From: Rugosimonospora sp036494675
GTDB lineage: Bacteria > Actinomycetota > Actinomycetes > Mycobacteriales > Micromonosporaceae
Length of the DNA stretch: 32,627 bases
Reading direction: 5' to 3'
Assembly (NCBI GenBank): GCA_036494675.1
Contig: DASXOA010000187.1
Span: 1-32,627 of the forward strand
Part shown: positions 1 through 7,581 of the stretch, piece by piece
How positions within the stretch are numbered: position 1 is the stretch's first letter
Layout: the number at the start of each line of letters is the position of its first letter
Made by a program: the position numbers and the translations under genes
Notes under the pieces: model-generated
The model's database searches: none
What the model was told of the DNA's origin: nothing
Seen by the model: only the letters and a program-made list of their open reading frames with translations

Positions 1-1
1 G

Positions 2-586
2 TTGCTGGTCGACAGCCACGGCAACCCGCTGCGCTCGGTCGAGGTGCGGTCGGCCGGTGGCCCCTGGCACGCGCTGGACCGCGCCGACTACAACTACTGG
101 CTGGCAAGCTCTGGGCTGGGTACCGGGCCGTTCTCGGTGCGGGTCACCGACGTGTACGGCAACCGGGCGACCGCCTCCGGCATCCGGATGGCGCCGACGG
201 CGCTCCAGCAGACGCAGGTCTGGATGTACGGGCACTCGCCGGCCGCCCCATCCGCGGCGGCCAGCCACTGGTCAGCGCCAGCGAGCCCGAGTCTGAGCGT
301 GAGCCCGGCCGCGACGCCGTCGCCGACCCCGACCGGCACGGCCGCGTTGCCGGCCGGCCTGGCCCCGGTCCGATCCGCGGACTGCGGCCGTGGCGGCACC
401 CCGCCGAGCCGGGCCGGACAGCAGGCACCCCGCCGAGCCCAGCCCGGTCCGATAGCCGTCGAGCCAGGCCGGACAGCCGGCGGGCACCCGTGCCCGGCCG
501 GGGAGGCCCGCAGCGGGACCCCCCGACCGTCGATACTCAGGCGACCGAGACGGCGTCCAGGTCGGGCGCGTAGGCGCTGGCGTTGA
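2..586 (+). CDS. Expansin-like cellulose-binding protein, 3' end only
   Basis: The gene enters from the left edge and is already in frame at base 2. The first ~75 residues match the C-terminal half (CBM63-like domain D2) of bacterial expansins: a GGPWHAL-RADYNYW stretch followed by GTGPFSVRVTDVYGN and an exposed hydrophobic end. Bacterial expansins bind cellulose or peptidoglycan and loosen plant wall polymers without hydrolysis, and they are secreted. Known members normally end close to residue 75 of this fragment. Here the frame stays open for ~115 more residues: first a Pro/Ser/Thr linker-like stretch, then an Arg/Gly/Pro-rich tail with no family resemblance. The last 50 bases overlap the convergent GH29-like gene. 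The tail DNA (about 380-480) contains near-repeats like the intergenic DNA elsewhere in the window, so the true end may be earlier through a frameshift, or a linker may have lost its downstream domain. I am fairly sure of the family and unsure of the 3' end. Confidence 0.6.
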   Translation: MLVDSHGNPLRSVEVRSAGGPWHALDRADYNYWLASSGLGTGPFSVRVTDVYGNRATASGIRMAPTALQQTQVWMYGHSPAAPSAAASHWSAPASPSLSVSPAATPSPTPTGTAALPAGLAPVRSADCGRGGTPPSRAGQQAPRRAQPGPIAVEPGRTAGGHPCPAGEARSGTPRPSILRRPRRRPGRARRRWR

Positions 587-2705
587 AGAACTTGATGGTG
601 TTGTTCCCGGCGTTGAGGTTCACCGTGACCGTGGTCGTGGCCGGGGAGTTGAAGTCCGTCCCGGTACACGGCACGGCGATCGTGGCGCCGCCGTTCACGC
701 TCAGGTCGAACGTGCGGGTGCCGTTGACCTCGTACGTGATGGTCAGTTGGTGGCTGCCCGCGCTGGCCGCGTTCACGTTGTTGACGATCTCGTAGTTGCT
801 GCTGTTGTTGCCGATGAAGCGCACCTTCGCGCCGCCCGAGCAGGCCGAGCAGGTGGCGACGACGGCGGCCCCGGACAGCGTGTTGCCCGACGCCTCCGCC
901 TGGACGGTGGTCGGCGGCGGGGGCGTGCTGCCACCGCCCGCGTACGCGGTGCCCAGCCACAGTTCGTCGATGCGCAACTGCTTCGACGACGCGTACGTGC
1001 TGTCCACCTCGAGCCGGACGTAGCGCGCGGTGGCGCCGATGTCGATGAACTGCGCACCCCGCACGTTGGGCAGGTTGCCGGTCTTGACCGTGGTCCAGGT
1101 GCTGTTGTCGCTGCTCGTCAGGATCTTGTACGCGTTGATGCGGGCCGACGAGGTGGCGGTCTGGGTGATGGTGTCCTCGCGCTGGTTGATGGCCAGGTAG
1201 GCGGCTTTTTTGGCGGACTTCTGGTCCAGCGTGATGGAGACCGGCGTGGTGTCGTTGCTGTCCCAGTAGTTCAGGTAGGAGCCGTCGACCAAACTGCTCG
1301 CGGCGTGCCCGCTGGCGGACGCGGTCGCGGTCGCGGTGACGCCGGTCTCGATGCCGGTACGGCCGGACATCGTCACCGTGAACACGGTGTCGTACGGGTC
1401 CCAGGTGGACACTCCGCTGATCGTCAGGTACCCGCTGCCCTGGCTGAACGACACGGCGGCACCGGTACGCAGGTTGGTAACGCCGGACACCGCGTACCCG
1501 CTGTCGCGCAGCATCACCGAGGTGCCGGAGGTCGGCTTCGTCATCACGTGCACGTACTGGAGGTTGGCGTTCGTCTTGTTGACGGTGGTGTACCCGTACG
1601 CCCCGTTGCCGAAGTTGCCGCCCGGCATGCCGCCGTACATGTAGCCGCCGCCCTCGTCGCCGTTGACCGACGCCCAGATCGGGGGCAGGTAGGTGTTCAT
1701 GAAGTTGTTGAAGTCGACCTGGTTGGACGGGAACTTCCCGTTCACCATCGCGGTCTCCGCCATCAGCGACTTCACGGAGTTGCCGGCGTTGGCGACGTAC
1801 CGTCCGATGTTCAGCGCGTAGTCCACTGTGGAGTTCGAGCCGTCGTACCACCAGTTGCCGGTCGAGGGCAGCTTGTAGTCCGCCTCGGTGAGCCGGGGCT
1901 GTGCGGTGAAGTACGCCTGCGGCATGTCGTACGCCGGGGTCATCCCGGTCTTCTGCTCGTTGCTGATCATGTCCATGATCGGGGTGTCTTCGTTGTTGTT
2001 GGACAGCGTCATGTTCGGGTGCAGTTGGTAGATCTGGGCGTAGAGGTTGTGGTCCAGCCAGTACTGGTTGTCGTTGTCGATCCAGAATCCGTCGAGCGTC
2101 GGGTGGCTGGACATGACGTCGAAGAAGTTGTCGTAGCTGTACTCGCCGAAGCCGTCCTGGGTGTCCAGGTCGACGGTGTGCCCGGTGTACGAGGAGAACG
2201 CGGCCGAGTCCATCCACTCGTGGCCGTTGAGGTCGTGCCACTGCGCGTCGTTCGTCATGTACAGGATGACCCGCAGCCCCTTGGCGTGCGCCGCGGTGAT
2301 GAGCTCACCCAGGAAGTCGCGCTTGGTGCTGCACGTGCCCGGGATGCTCGACGGCCAGGCCCGCCCGTAGCCGAGCTTGCTGTGGAACGTGGCGAGGACG
2401 ATGTAGCTGGCGCGCAGCTTCTGCGCCTCACTGACCCAGTAGTCGGCGCTCCATCCACCGCTGGTGATGGCGCTCTCCCACGCCGTACAGCTGGTGTAGG
2501 CGGGCGAGGTGAGCATGCCCCAGTGCAGGAACAGGCCGGAGGTCGAGGCGCGCAGGAAGTCCTGCCGTGGATTGGTCAGGTCGGCGCGGGCCGGCGCGGC
2601 GCCCGGTCCGAGCACGGCGACCGCGGTCGCGGCCAGAGCGATCAGCACGGCCAGCGTCAGGCTCAACCGCCGGCGTGCCCGGATCGCGAAACTGTGAGGT
2701 ACCAA
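537..2705 (-). CDS. Secreted GH29-like glycosidase (alpha-L-fucosidase superfamily) with CBM32- and CBM35-type modules
   Basis: I start it at TTG 2705 because a GAAGAAGGG ribosome binding site lies just upstream; an ATG at 2777 would add 24 residues in front of the signal peptide. From the TTG the protein has 722 residues. Residues 1-41 are an export signal (RARRR, hydrophobic core, APARA cleavage site). The catalytic part (about 42-440) has the GH29 hallmark LFLHWG at 58-63 and a candidate nucleophile in GFWIDND at 206-212. The usual HHDGF segment reads FHSKLGYGRAWPS, so the active site departs from textbook fucosidases. A discoidin (F5/8, CBM32-like) domain at about 455-590 and a proline linker precede a C-terminal CBM35-like domain (about 610-722) with AEAS at its start and LDAVSVA at its end. 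The likely role is extracellular removal of fucose or a related sugar from plant or microbial glycans. Substrate is unproven. Its 3' end overlaps the expansin-like frame. Confidence 0.75.
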   Translation of the reverse strand: MVPHSFAIRARRRLSLTLAVLIALAATAVAVLGPGAAPARADLTNPRQDFLRASTSGLFLHWGMLTSPAYTSCTAWESAITSGGWSADYWVSEAQKLRASYIVLATFHSKLGYGRAWPSSIPGTCSTKRDFLGELITAAHAKGLRVILYMTNDAQWHDLNGHEWMDSAAFSSYTGHTVDLDTQDGFGEYSYDNFFDVMSSHPTLDGFWIDNDNQYWLDHNLYAQIYQLHPNMTLSNNNEDTPIMDMISNEQKTGMTPAYDMPQAYFTAQPRLTEADYKLPSTGNWWYDGSNSTVDYALNIGRYVANAGNSVKSLMAETAMVNGKFPSNQVDFNNFMNTYLPPIWASVNGDEGGGYMYGGMPGGNFGNGAYGYTTVNKTNANLQYVHVMTKPTSGTSVMLRDSGYAVSGVTNLRTGAAVSFSQGSGYLTISGVSTWDPYDTVFTVTMSGRTGIETGVTATATASASGHAASSLVDGSYLNYWDSNDTTPVSITLDQKSAKKAAYLAINQREDTITQTATSSARINAYKILTSSDNSTWTTVKTGNLPNVRGAQFIDIGATARYVRLEVDSTYASSKQLRIDELWLGTAYAGGGSTPPPPTTVQAEASGNTLSGAAVVATCSACSGGAKVRFIGNNSSNYEIVNNVNAASAGSHQLTITYEVNGTRTFDLSVNGGATIAVPCTGTDFNSPATTTVTVNLNAGNNTIKFFNASAYAPDLDAVSVA

Positions 2706-2954
2706 TGCCGTTCGCCCTTCTTCAGGTCCGACCACGGGCCGGCCGGCGTTGGCTGTGCGCGCGACGCGCGGCGTCATGCCGGAACGGTGAGCCCGGAAAA
2801 GGTCGGAGGAGTTGCTCCGTCGGAGTCGATGAGCTGCTGCTCACGCGCGCGGTCGTCGCCGAAGTCGGGAGCATCGCCGGCGGCCACCGCGACACGCTCC
2901 GGAACCTGCCCGGCGGGAGGGCGGGTGTCGGAAACACTATCGCTGAATACTCGA

Positions 2955-2983
2955 AACATAGGATGTCTTGGATGGATCGTCAA
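2955..2983 (-). promoter_or_regulatory. Sigma-70-type promoter for the GH29-like gene
   Basis: Reading the minus strand, TTGACG (2983-2978) is followed by exactly 17 bases and then TATGTT (2960-2955), a good -35/-10 pair for the housekeeping sigma factor. Transcription would start near 2948 and leave a leader of about 240 bases before the TTG start at 2705. No other gene on this strand lies between. The match to consensus is seen in the sequence; activity is inferred. Confidence 0.55.
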
Positions 2984-2995
2984 TAGCGCTTTCCA
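2980..2995. promoter_or_regulatory. Degenerate LacI-family operator overlapping the -35 box
   Basis: On the minus strand the 16 bases read TGGAAAGCGCTATTGA. The left half and the central GCGC match the LacI-family palindrome TGGAAAGCGCTTTCCA common in actinomycete sugar genes; the right half is degenerate and merges into the -35 hexamer TTGACG. The position would suit repression of the GH29-like gene by a sugar-responsive LacI protein. No LacI gene is present in the window. Confidence 0.4.
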
Positions 2996-3057
2996 CCGGG
3001 CAGGGCCGGCCCGGCTCGGCCGCCGGCTCGGCTCCGGCCGCCGGCTCGGCTCGGGCC

Positions 3058-3137
3058 GGATCCCAGAGAACGCCGGCGGATCCCGGAGAGCGTTGGCGGA
3101 TCCCGGAGAACGCCGCCGGATCCCGGTCGCGCCGGAG
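3058..3137. repeat. 20-bp tandem repeat, three good copies and one degenerate copy
   Basis: Copies begin at 3058, 3078 and 3098 (consensus GGATCCCGGAGAACGCCGCC with one to four changes each), and a fourth at 3118 keeps only GGATCCCGG. They lie immediately upstream of the epimerase gene at 3162, preceded by a CCGGCTCGGC-rich stretch at 3009-3056. The gene-free stretch 2706-3161 therefore holds the GH29 promoter at one end and this repeat at the other; I see no further gene in it. Confidence 0.85.
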
Positions 3138-3161
3138 GGAGCCGGGTGCGAAGATGCCTCG

Positions 3162-3887
3162 ATGCGGGTACTTGTCGTGGGCGGCGCGGGCTACGTCGGC
3201 AACCTGGTCGTACCGCTGCTGGCCGAGCAGCACCTGATCCGCGTCCTGGATCCGCGCCGGCCGGCCGCCGAGGTCGAGCACCTGGCCGGCAGCGCCACGG
3301 ACTACGACGCGCTGCGCGCCGGCATGGACGGCATGGACGCGGTCATCCACTGCGCGATGGGCAGCCACGACTGGCACAGCCCCGCCGGTGCCGCCGACAC
3401 GCTGGACGTGAACGTCAAGTCCGTGTACCTGGCGCTGATGGCGGCGCACGAGGCCGGGGTGCCGCACGCCGTGCACATCAGCAGCATGTCGGTCTACCGC
3501 GACCTGGAGAGCCGGCGGCTCGACGAGTCGGACCCGCCCGACGCCACCGACCCGTACGGGCTGAGCAAGCGGCTGGGCGAGGAGGTCTGCGCGGCCGCCG
3601 TCCACGAGTGGGGCCTGTCGGTGAACATGCTGCGGCTGACCTGGCCCACCCCGGACGAGCTGTGGCCGGCCTGGGGTGCCTTCGGAGGGAGCGAGATCCG
3701 GTATGCCACGGACGGCACCCGGATCGACGCGACGGCGGCGAGCGACCTGGCCCGCGCGATGCTGGCGGCGCTGGAGCACCGCGACGGGCTCGACGTGTTC
3801 ACCATCTCCGGTGACCGGTCGGCCCGGCTGTGGAGCACCGACCGGGCACGGCGCGTGCTGGGCTGGGAACCGACCTTCCCGCGCTGA
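3162..3887 (+). CDS. NAD-dependent epimerase/dehydratase (extended SDR)
   Basis: The frame is open far upstream, but the Rossmann fold begins exactly at ATG 3162 (MRVLVVGGAGYVG), so I start there. No strong ribosome binding site sits at the usual distance; the nearest GGAGGG is 22 bases upstream. The 241-residue protein has the GxxGxxG nucleotide-binding motif at 7-13, a conserved ISSMSVY segment, and the catalytic YxxxK as YGLSK. It is short compared with typical sugar-nucleotide epimerases (about 300-330 residues), because the C-terminal substrate domain is reduced. It ends in LGWEPTFPR, the usual LGW ending of this family. Such proteins act on nucleotide sugars or small ketones and aldehydes in the cytoplasm; the substrate cannot be read from sequence. 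It is flanked on both sides by tandem repeats and stands alone on this strand. Confidence 0.8.
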   Translation: MRVLVVGGAGYVGNLVVPLLAEQHLIRVLDPRRPAAEVEHLAGSATDYDALRAGMDGMDAVIHCAMGSHDWHSPAGAADTLDVNVKSVYLALMAAHEAGVPHAVHISSMSVYRDLESRRLDESDPPDATDPYGLSKRLGEEVCAAAVHEWGLSVNMLRLTWPTPDELWPAWGAFGGSEIRYATDGTRIDATAASDLARAMLAALEHRDGLDVFTISGDRSARLWSTDRARRVLGWEPTFPR

Positions 3888-3949
3888 CCGGAGCCGCTGA
3901 CCGGAGCCGCTGACCGGGGCTGCTGACCGGGACTGCTGAGCGAAGCTGC
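3885..3949. repeat. 13-bp tandem repeat, five copies, starting at the stop codon
   Basis: Units of TGACCGGAGCCGC start at 3885, 3898, 3911, 3924 and 3937; the first two are identical and the last three drift (for example TGACCGGGGCTGC). The first TGA is the epimerase stop codon. Since 13 is not a multiple of three, successive copies place TGA in all three frames. It ends just before the stop of the convergent BNR/lectin/SGNH gene. Confidence 0.9.
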
Positions 3950-3971
3950 GGCCGGATCTGCCGACCGGGGC

Positions 3972-6689
3972 TCAGGCCGGGCCGGCGAGGTCGACCGAGT
4001 CCAGTTCCGCGTAGCACGTGTTGTGCGCGAACCGTACGGTGTTGGATCCCGCGGTGAGCGTGACGTCCGTACCCACGACGACCCACTGGTCCCAGCCGAA
4101 GTTCCCGTACATGAGCACCCGGCTGCCCTGCCCGTTGACCGTCACCGTGTGGCCGCACTGCGTTGCCTCGCCGGAGGCGGCCCGCACGTACATCCGGTAC
4201 ACCCCGGCGGTCGGCACGCTCACCGCGATGTCGACGTAGCTGTCGGCGTTGTTCAGGTTGCCGACCTTCCGGTTGCCGGAGGCGTTGGCGGTCGCGATGG
4301 TGGACGCGTCGTGCAGCGTGTTCGCCGGGCTCTCGGCCTCGAAGCGGACCGCCGCCGCGCCGGTGAACTGCGCGTACCAGCGGGCGGCCAGCTTCGAGTA
4401 CCCACCGTTGGACGGGTGGACCCCGTCCGGCGACAGGTCGGCCACGCCGATCGCCGCGTGCATGTCGACCAGGTCGACGTGCCGGCCGGCACCGGCCTTC
4501 GCGGCGACGATGCCCGGGATCGCCGCGTTGTACGCCCGCGCCGCGGCGTCCTGCCCCGAATCGGCGAACGGCACGATCGTCGCGACGTCGACCTCGGCCC
4601 GCGGATCCGCGGCCGTGATGTCGTCGATGAGCGTGGACAGCCGGTCCGGGGCCTGGCTCAGCGCCCAGTTCTGGATGACGTCGTTGGTACCGATGTGCAG
4701 CAGCACCACGTCCGGCTGGTACGTGGCCATCCAGCCGGTCACCCCCGCGTCGATCTGGTCGATCCGCCATCCGGGGTGGCCCTCGTGATCCTGGTCGCGC
4801 AGTTGGGCCGGGCCGCTGACCTGTGAGCCCACGAAATCCACGTAGCGCCCGTCGACGGTGAACGCCTGGAACAGGTCGGACCGGTACCCGCCGGTGTTGT
4901 TCAGGCCATCGGTGATGGAGTCGCCGAGCGGCATCACGGTCAGGGCGTGCTCCAGGTGCCAGATCTGCGGGCCGAGCCCGTTGCACGTCCACTGCTGCAC
5001 GGCGCCGCCGGCCGCCATCGAGCCGCCGGCCACGTCCAGGCACAGCCCGCTGACCTTGGACACCAGGGTGTACGACGTGCCGCCCACGTTCACCAGCCGC
5101 CACAGCTGCTCGTTCGTGGTGGTGCAGGTCTGCTGCTGTACGACGACGCCGGGACTGGTGGAGCCGCCGGGTACGGCCGCGCACAGGTTGCTCTGCTCGC
5201 TTCTGAGCGTGAAGTAGCTGCCGTCCCCGGTGACCAGCTTCCAGTTCTGCGGGTCCAGGCCGTTGCAGGTCCACTGTTCCAGCTTCACCCCGATGCTGCC
5301 GGAGCCGCCGGAGACGTCGAAGCACAGCCCACTGTGGACGCTTCGCAGCCGGTACGTCTCGCCCGTCGCCACCCCGGTCGCGTCGCCGGTGCCGAGCGTC
5401 GGCGCGCTGCCGAAGAACGCGGCGCAGGTGCCGTCGGCCTGGCGCCTGGTGGCCACCTCCAGGACCGTGCCGCCATCCGTCGACGGGAGCAGGCTGGAGC
5501 TGTAGTTGTCGCAGACGATGTCGGCCTGGGTCGGGTTGTCCGGGAAGTTGACGGCGACCGGCGCGGCGATCTGGGACCAGTCGCCGGCGCCGTTCTCGGT
5601 GTTGGCGAAGATGGTCGTGCCGCTGGCGGAGTAGTCGATGTGGCCCTTCGCGTCCTTGACCAGGTCGCCGATGAGCAGGATCCGGCCGTTCGGGCCGCCG
5701 CCCGGCGTCCACGCGATGGTGGGCGCGTGGAAGAAGTGCTCACCGTCGGCCGTCTGCACGACGGTACCGGGGGCGGTCGCGCTGCCCCAGGTCCAGCCGT
5801 CGGGCGACGTCCGGTAGCGCACCTCGCAGGCGTCGGGAATGCCGCTGCCGCACAGCTCGTAGGACATGAAGTAGCTGCCGTTGGGCAACTGGCGCACGTT
5901 GGGCATGCCCGGCCGGTAGGTGGCGGTGGCGGTGGCCGGGATGGCCACGACGTTGTGCTCCGGCCCCCAGGTGAGCCCGCCGTCGGTGGACGTCGCGGCG
6001 GCGATGAACTGGTCGTACCCGGTGTGTGAACCGACCACGAACCGGGCGTCGTCGGAGAAGTAGCAGTTGAGGTAGCCCCGGGCGTCCACAGAGAACTCGG
6101 GCTCCCACAGGCCGCGACCGGTCGGGGCGCCCGGTGCGCTGGCGCAGCTCGACTGGTACGCCCAGGTGTTCCCCTGGTCGTGGCTCGACCACACCCGGAT
6201 CTCTGGAGCCCGGTCCGGCGTGGCGGCCGTGTCGGCCGTGGTCGCGAACAGCAGGGTTCCGGCGGGCTGCGTGCCGAGTTGCCGGGGAAGCTCGAAGAGG
6301 GTGGCGCAGCAAGAGCCGCGCCCGCCGGCCGCCCGCGGATCGCTGATGGTACCGATCGGGTGGAAGCTCACACCGCCGTCGGTGCTCTCGAAGAACTGGG
6401 CCGAGTCGACCACCCCGCCCGGCGTGCCGGCGGTCGAGACGCTCGCGATGAGGCGGCCGTTCGCCGGTCCGGAGTGGGTCAGCCGGATCACCCTCGGGTA
6501 CATCCCGTGGCCGGTACCCAGCTGCTGGCCCGGCCCGGCCGCGGCGGGTGCCGACCCGGAGGCGGCCGGCCCCGAGACGGCCGGCCCGGCGGAGTCCACG
6601 GTGGACGCCACCGCCACACCCGAGGCTGCCAGCAGCCCGGCGACCAGCGCGGCGGCCGCGCCGCCGACGGACATCCTGGTGAGTCGCAT
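3972..6689 (-). CDS. Secreted BNR propeller - ricin lectin - SGNH hydrolase - CBM fusion
   Basis: I start at ATG 6689, which has GGGAGGG nine bases upstream; an ATG at 6740 would add 17 residues before the signal peptide. The protein has 905 residues. Residues 1-30 are an export signal. Residues about 45-435 form a BNR/Asp-box propeller with STDGGVSFHP, SHDQGNTWAY and STDGGLTWGP. Residues about 440-575 are a ricin B-type beta-trefoil with three QW repeats (EQWTCNGLDPQNW and relatives). Residues about 580-775 are an SGNH/GDSL esterase with GDSIT, GTND and DGVHPSNGGY, so catalytic Ser, Asp and His are present. Residues about 783-905 are a CBM35/CBM6-like domain starting RFEAES. It probably binds a glycan and removes acyl groups; the propeller may be a sialidase-like hydrolase, but I do not see a FRIP motif or the full arginine triad, so that activity is uncertain. 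Confidence 0.85.
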   Translation of the reverse strand: MRLTRMSVGGAAAALVAGLLAASGVAVASTVDSAGPAVSGPAASGSAPAAAGPGQQLGTGHGMYPRVIRLTHSGPANGRLIASVSTAGTPGGVVDSAQFFESTDGGVSFHPIGTISDPRAAGGRGSCCATLFELPRQLGTQPAGTLLFATTADTAATPDRAPEIRVWSSHDQGNTWAYQSSCASAPGAPTGRGLWEPEFSVDARGYLNCYFSDDARFVVGSHTGYDQFIAAATSTDGGLTWGPEHNVVAIPATATATYRPGMPNVRQLPNGSYFMSYELCGSGIPDACEVRYRTSPDGWTWGSATAPGTVVQTADGEHFFHAPTIAWTPGGGPNGRILLIGDLVKDAKGHIDYSASGTTIFANTENGAGDWSQIAAPVAVNFPDNPTQADIVCDNYSSSLLPSTDGGTVLEVATRRQADGTCAAFFGSAPTLGTGDATGVATGETYRLRSVHSGLCFDVSGGSGSIGVKLEQWTCNGLDPQNWKLVTGDGSYFTLRSEQSNLCAAVPGGSTSPGVVVQQQTCTTTNEQLWRLVNVGGTSYTLVSKVSGLCLDVAGGSMAAGGAVQQWTCNGLGPQIWHLEHALTVMPLGDSITDGLNNTGGYRSDLFQAFTVDGRYVDFVGSQVSGPAQLRDQDHEGHPGWRIDQIDAGVTGWMATYQPDVVLLHIGTNDVIQNWALSQAPDRLSTLIDDITAADPRAEVDVATIVPFADSGQDAAARAYNAAIPGIVAAKAGAGRHVDLVDMHAAIGVADLSPDGVHPSNGGYSKLAARWYAQFTGAAAVRFEAESPANTLHDASTIATANASGNRKVGNLNNADSYVDIAVSVPTAGVYRMYVRAASGEATQCGHTVTVNGQGSRVLMYGNFGWDQWVVVGTDVTLTAGSNTVRFAHNTCYAELDSVDLAGPA

Positions 6690-6798
6690 CGAACCCGTCC
6701 CTCCCAAGGCCTTCCCCGCGGTCACGTCGTAGCGGCGCACAGGTTACCGGCCGTACCGGATCGACGGTGTCCGAGCTACCGCGCCGGTATGAGCCGCG

Positions 6799-6842
6799 TT
6801 GGCCGCAGCTCACGGCCGAGTTGGCCGCAGCTCAGGTTGCGC
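6799..6842. repeat. 22-bp direct repeat, two copies sharing a 14-bp core
   Basis: The 14-base core TTGGCCGCAGCTCA occurs at 6799-6812 and again at 6821-6834, a 22-base period. It lies in the gene-free stretch 6690-7021 between the divergently transcribed BNR/lectin/SGNH gene and the thioesterase gene, just before a second repeat family. Confidence 0.75.
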
Positions 6843-6859
6843 CGGCCGGAGCGGCTCGC

Positions 6860-6922
6860 GCGCCCTCTCCAGAATCGCGCGCGCCCTGTTCAGAAGATTG
6901 AGCGCCCTGTTCAGAAGATTGA
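6860..6922. repeat. 21-bp tandem repeat, two identical copies plus one degenerate copy
   Basis: The units 6881-6901 and 6902-6922 are identical and begin GCGCCCTGTTCAGAAG; a third unit at 6860-6880 keeps GCGCCCT and CCAGAA. The array is iteron-like and lies about 100 bases before the thioesterase start. With the 22-bp repeat it makes up most of the recognisable content of the intergenic stretch; I do not see a clear promoter here. Confidence 0.85.
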
Positions 6923-7021
6923 GCGGTGCGCCGGGCGAGATGCGGCGGTGCGCAGGGGGCATGATGGCCAAGGCCGGCGCACGCCCCGGACCTGACATCT
7001 CTTCCCTTGGAGGTCACAGCA

Positions 7022-7450
7022 ATGGCGGCACCCCTCCCGATCGGTCGGCGTGAGCTGCTCGCCCTCATGCCGTACGCGACTGCACTTGGCATCATTCTGG
7101 AAGACGCGAGCCCGACCCTCACCCGTGGCAGCGTGGACTGGTCGCCCAACAGGTGCACGGTCGACTCGGCAATGCATGGGGGAGTGCTGATGTCGCTCGC
7201 GGATTCGATCGGGGCCGTCTGCGCCTACCTCAACGTGCCGGTCGGGGCCGGGACCTCCACGGTCGAGTCCAAGACCAACTTCTTCCGGGCTGTGCGGGAG
7301 GGCACGCTGCACGCCACCGCGCGGCCGCTGCACGTCGGCCGGTCCTTCGTCGTCATCCAGACAGACCTCTCCGACGATCAGGGACGGCCGGTCGGCCAGA
7401 CCACCCAGACCCAGGCTGTCATCGCGCCGAAGCCGCCGCCGCCCGCCTGA
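7022..7450 (+). CDS. PaaI-family hotdog thioesterase
   Basis: ATG 7022 follows TTGGAGG (7007-7013) at normal spacing, so the start is firm; the protein has 142 residues, the usual size for this family. HGGVLMSLAD at 52-61 is the PaaI/YdiI-type motif, with the HGG turn and the following acidic residue (D61) that activates water at the thioester. The C-terminal part (VESKTNFFRAVREGTLHATARPLHVGRSFVVIQTDLSDDQGRPVGQ, split by a loop) gives the remaining strands of the hotdog fold. Such proteins hydrolyse acyl- or aryl-CoA thioesters in the cytoplasm as dimers or tetramers and often clear stalled CoA intermediates. The patatin-like gene follows 131 bases downstream on the same strand, so co-transcription is possible. 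The exact CoA substrate is unknown. Confidence 0.85.
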   Translation: MAAPLPIGRRELLALMPYATALGIILEDASPTLTRGSVDWSPNRCTVDSAMHGGVLMSLADSIGAVCAYLNVPVGAGTSTVESKTNFFRAVREGTLHATARPLHVGRSFVVIQTDLSDDQGRPVGQTTQTQAVIAPKPPPPA

Positions 7451-7581
7451 GCGGGGCCGCCGCTCGCCGGCCGAGTCGCCGACCGTTGCTGTCCGTGATC
7501 GTACTGACAGCTTCTGTTGATGGGCGCAGGGTTCTCGCATCGACCCGAACCGGGCCGCGAGAGCACCGGCGGAGGCCACCG

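Noticed and set aside
94..2241. Long minus-strand open frame of 715 codons
   Set aside because: It runs in another frame of the GH29-like gene and has Arg/His/Gln-rich sequence without any domain, typical of high-GC shadow frames.
3058..3137. Possible CRISPR array
   Set aside because: Units are directly adjacent without unique spacers, and no cas genes are present; the same holds for the other tandem repeats in the window.
747..3161. Upstream 805-codon extension of the epimerase frame
   Set aside because: The extension lies antisense to the GH29-like gene and is Val/Gly/Arg-rich; the Rossmann fold begins exactly at ATG 3162.
3799..5712. Minus-strand open frame of 637 codons within the BNR/lectin/SGNH gene
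   Set aside because: It is an alternate frame of that gene, with no recognisable motif, while the gene itself has four clear domains.
3972..6689. Calling the protein a sialidase outright
   Set aside because: Asp boxes are common in many propellers; the FRIP motif and full arginine triad were not found.
7442..7470. Small hairpin GAGCGG...CCGCTC after the thioesterase gene
   Set aside because: Only a six-base stem without a T-tract, common by chance at this GC content.
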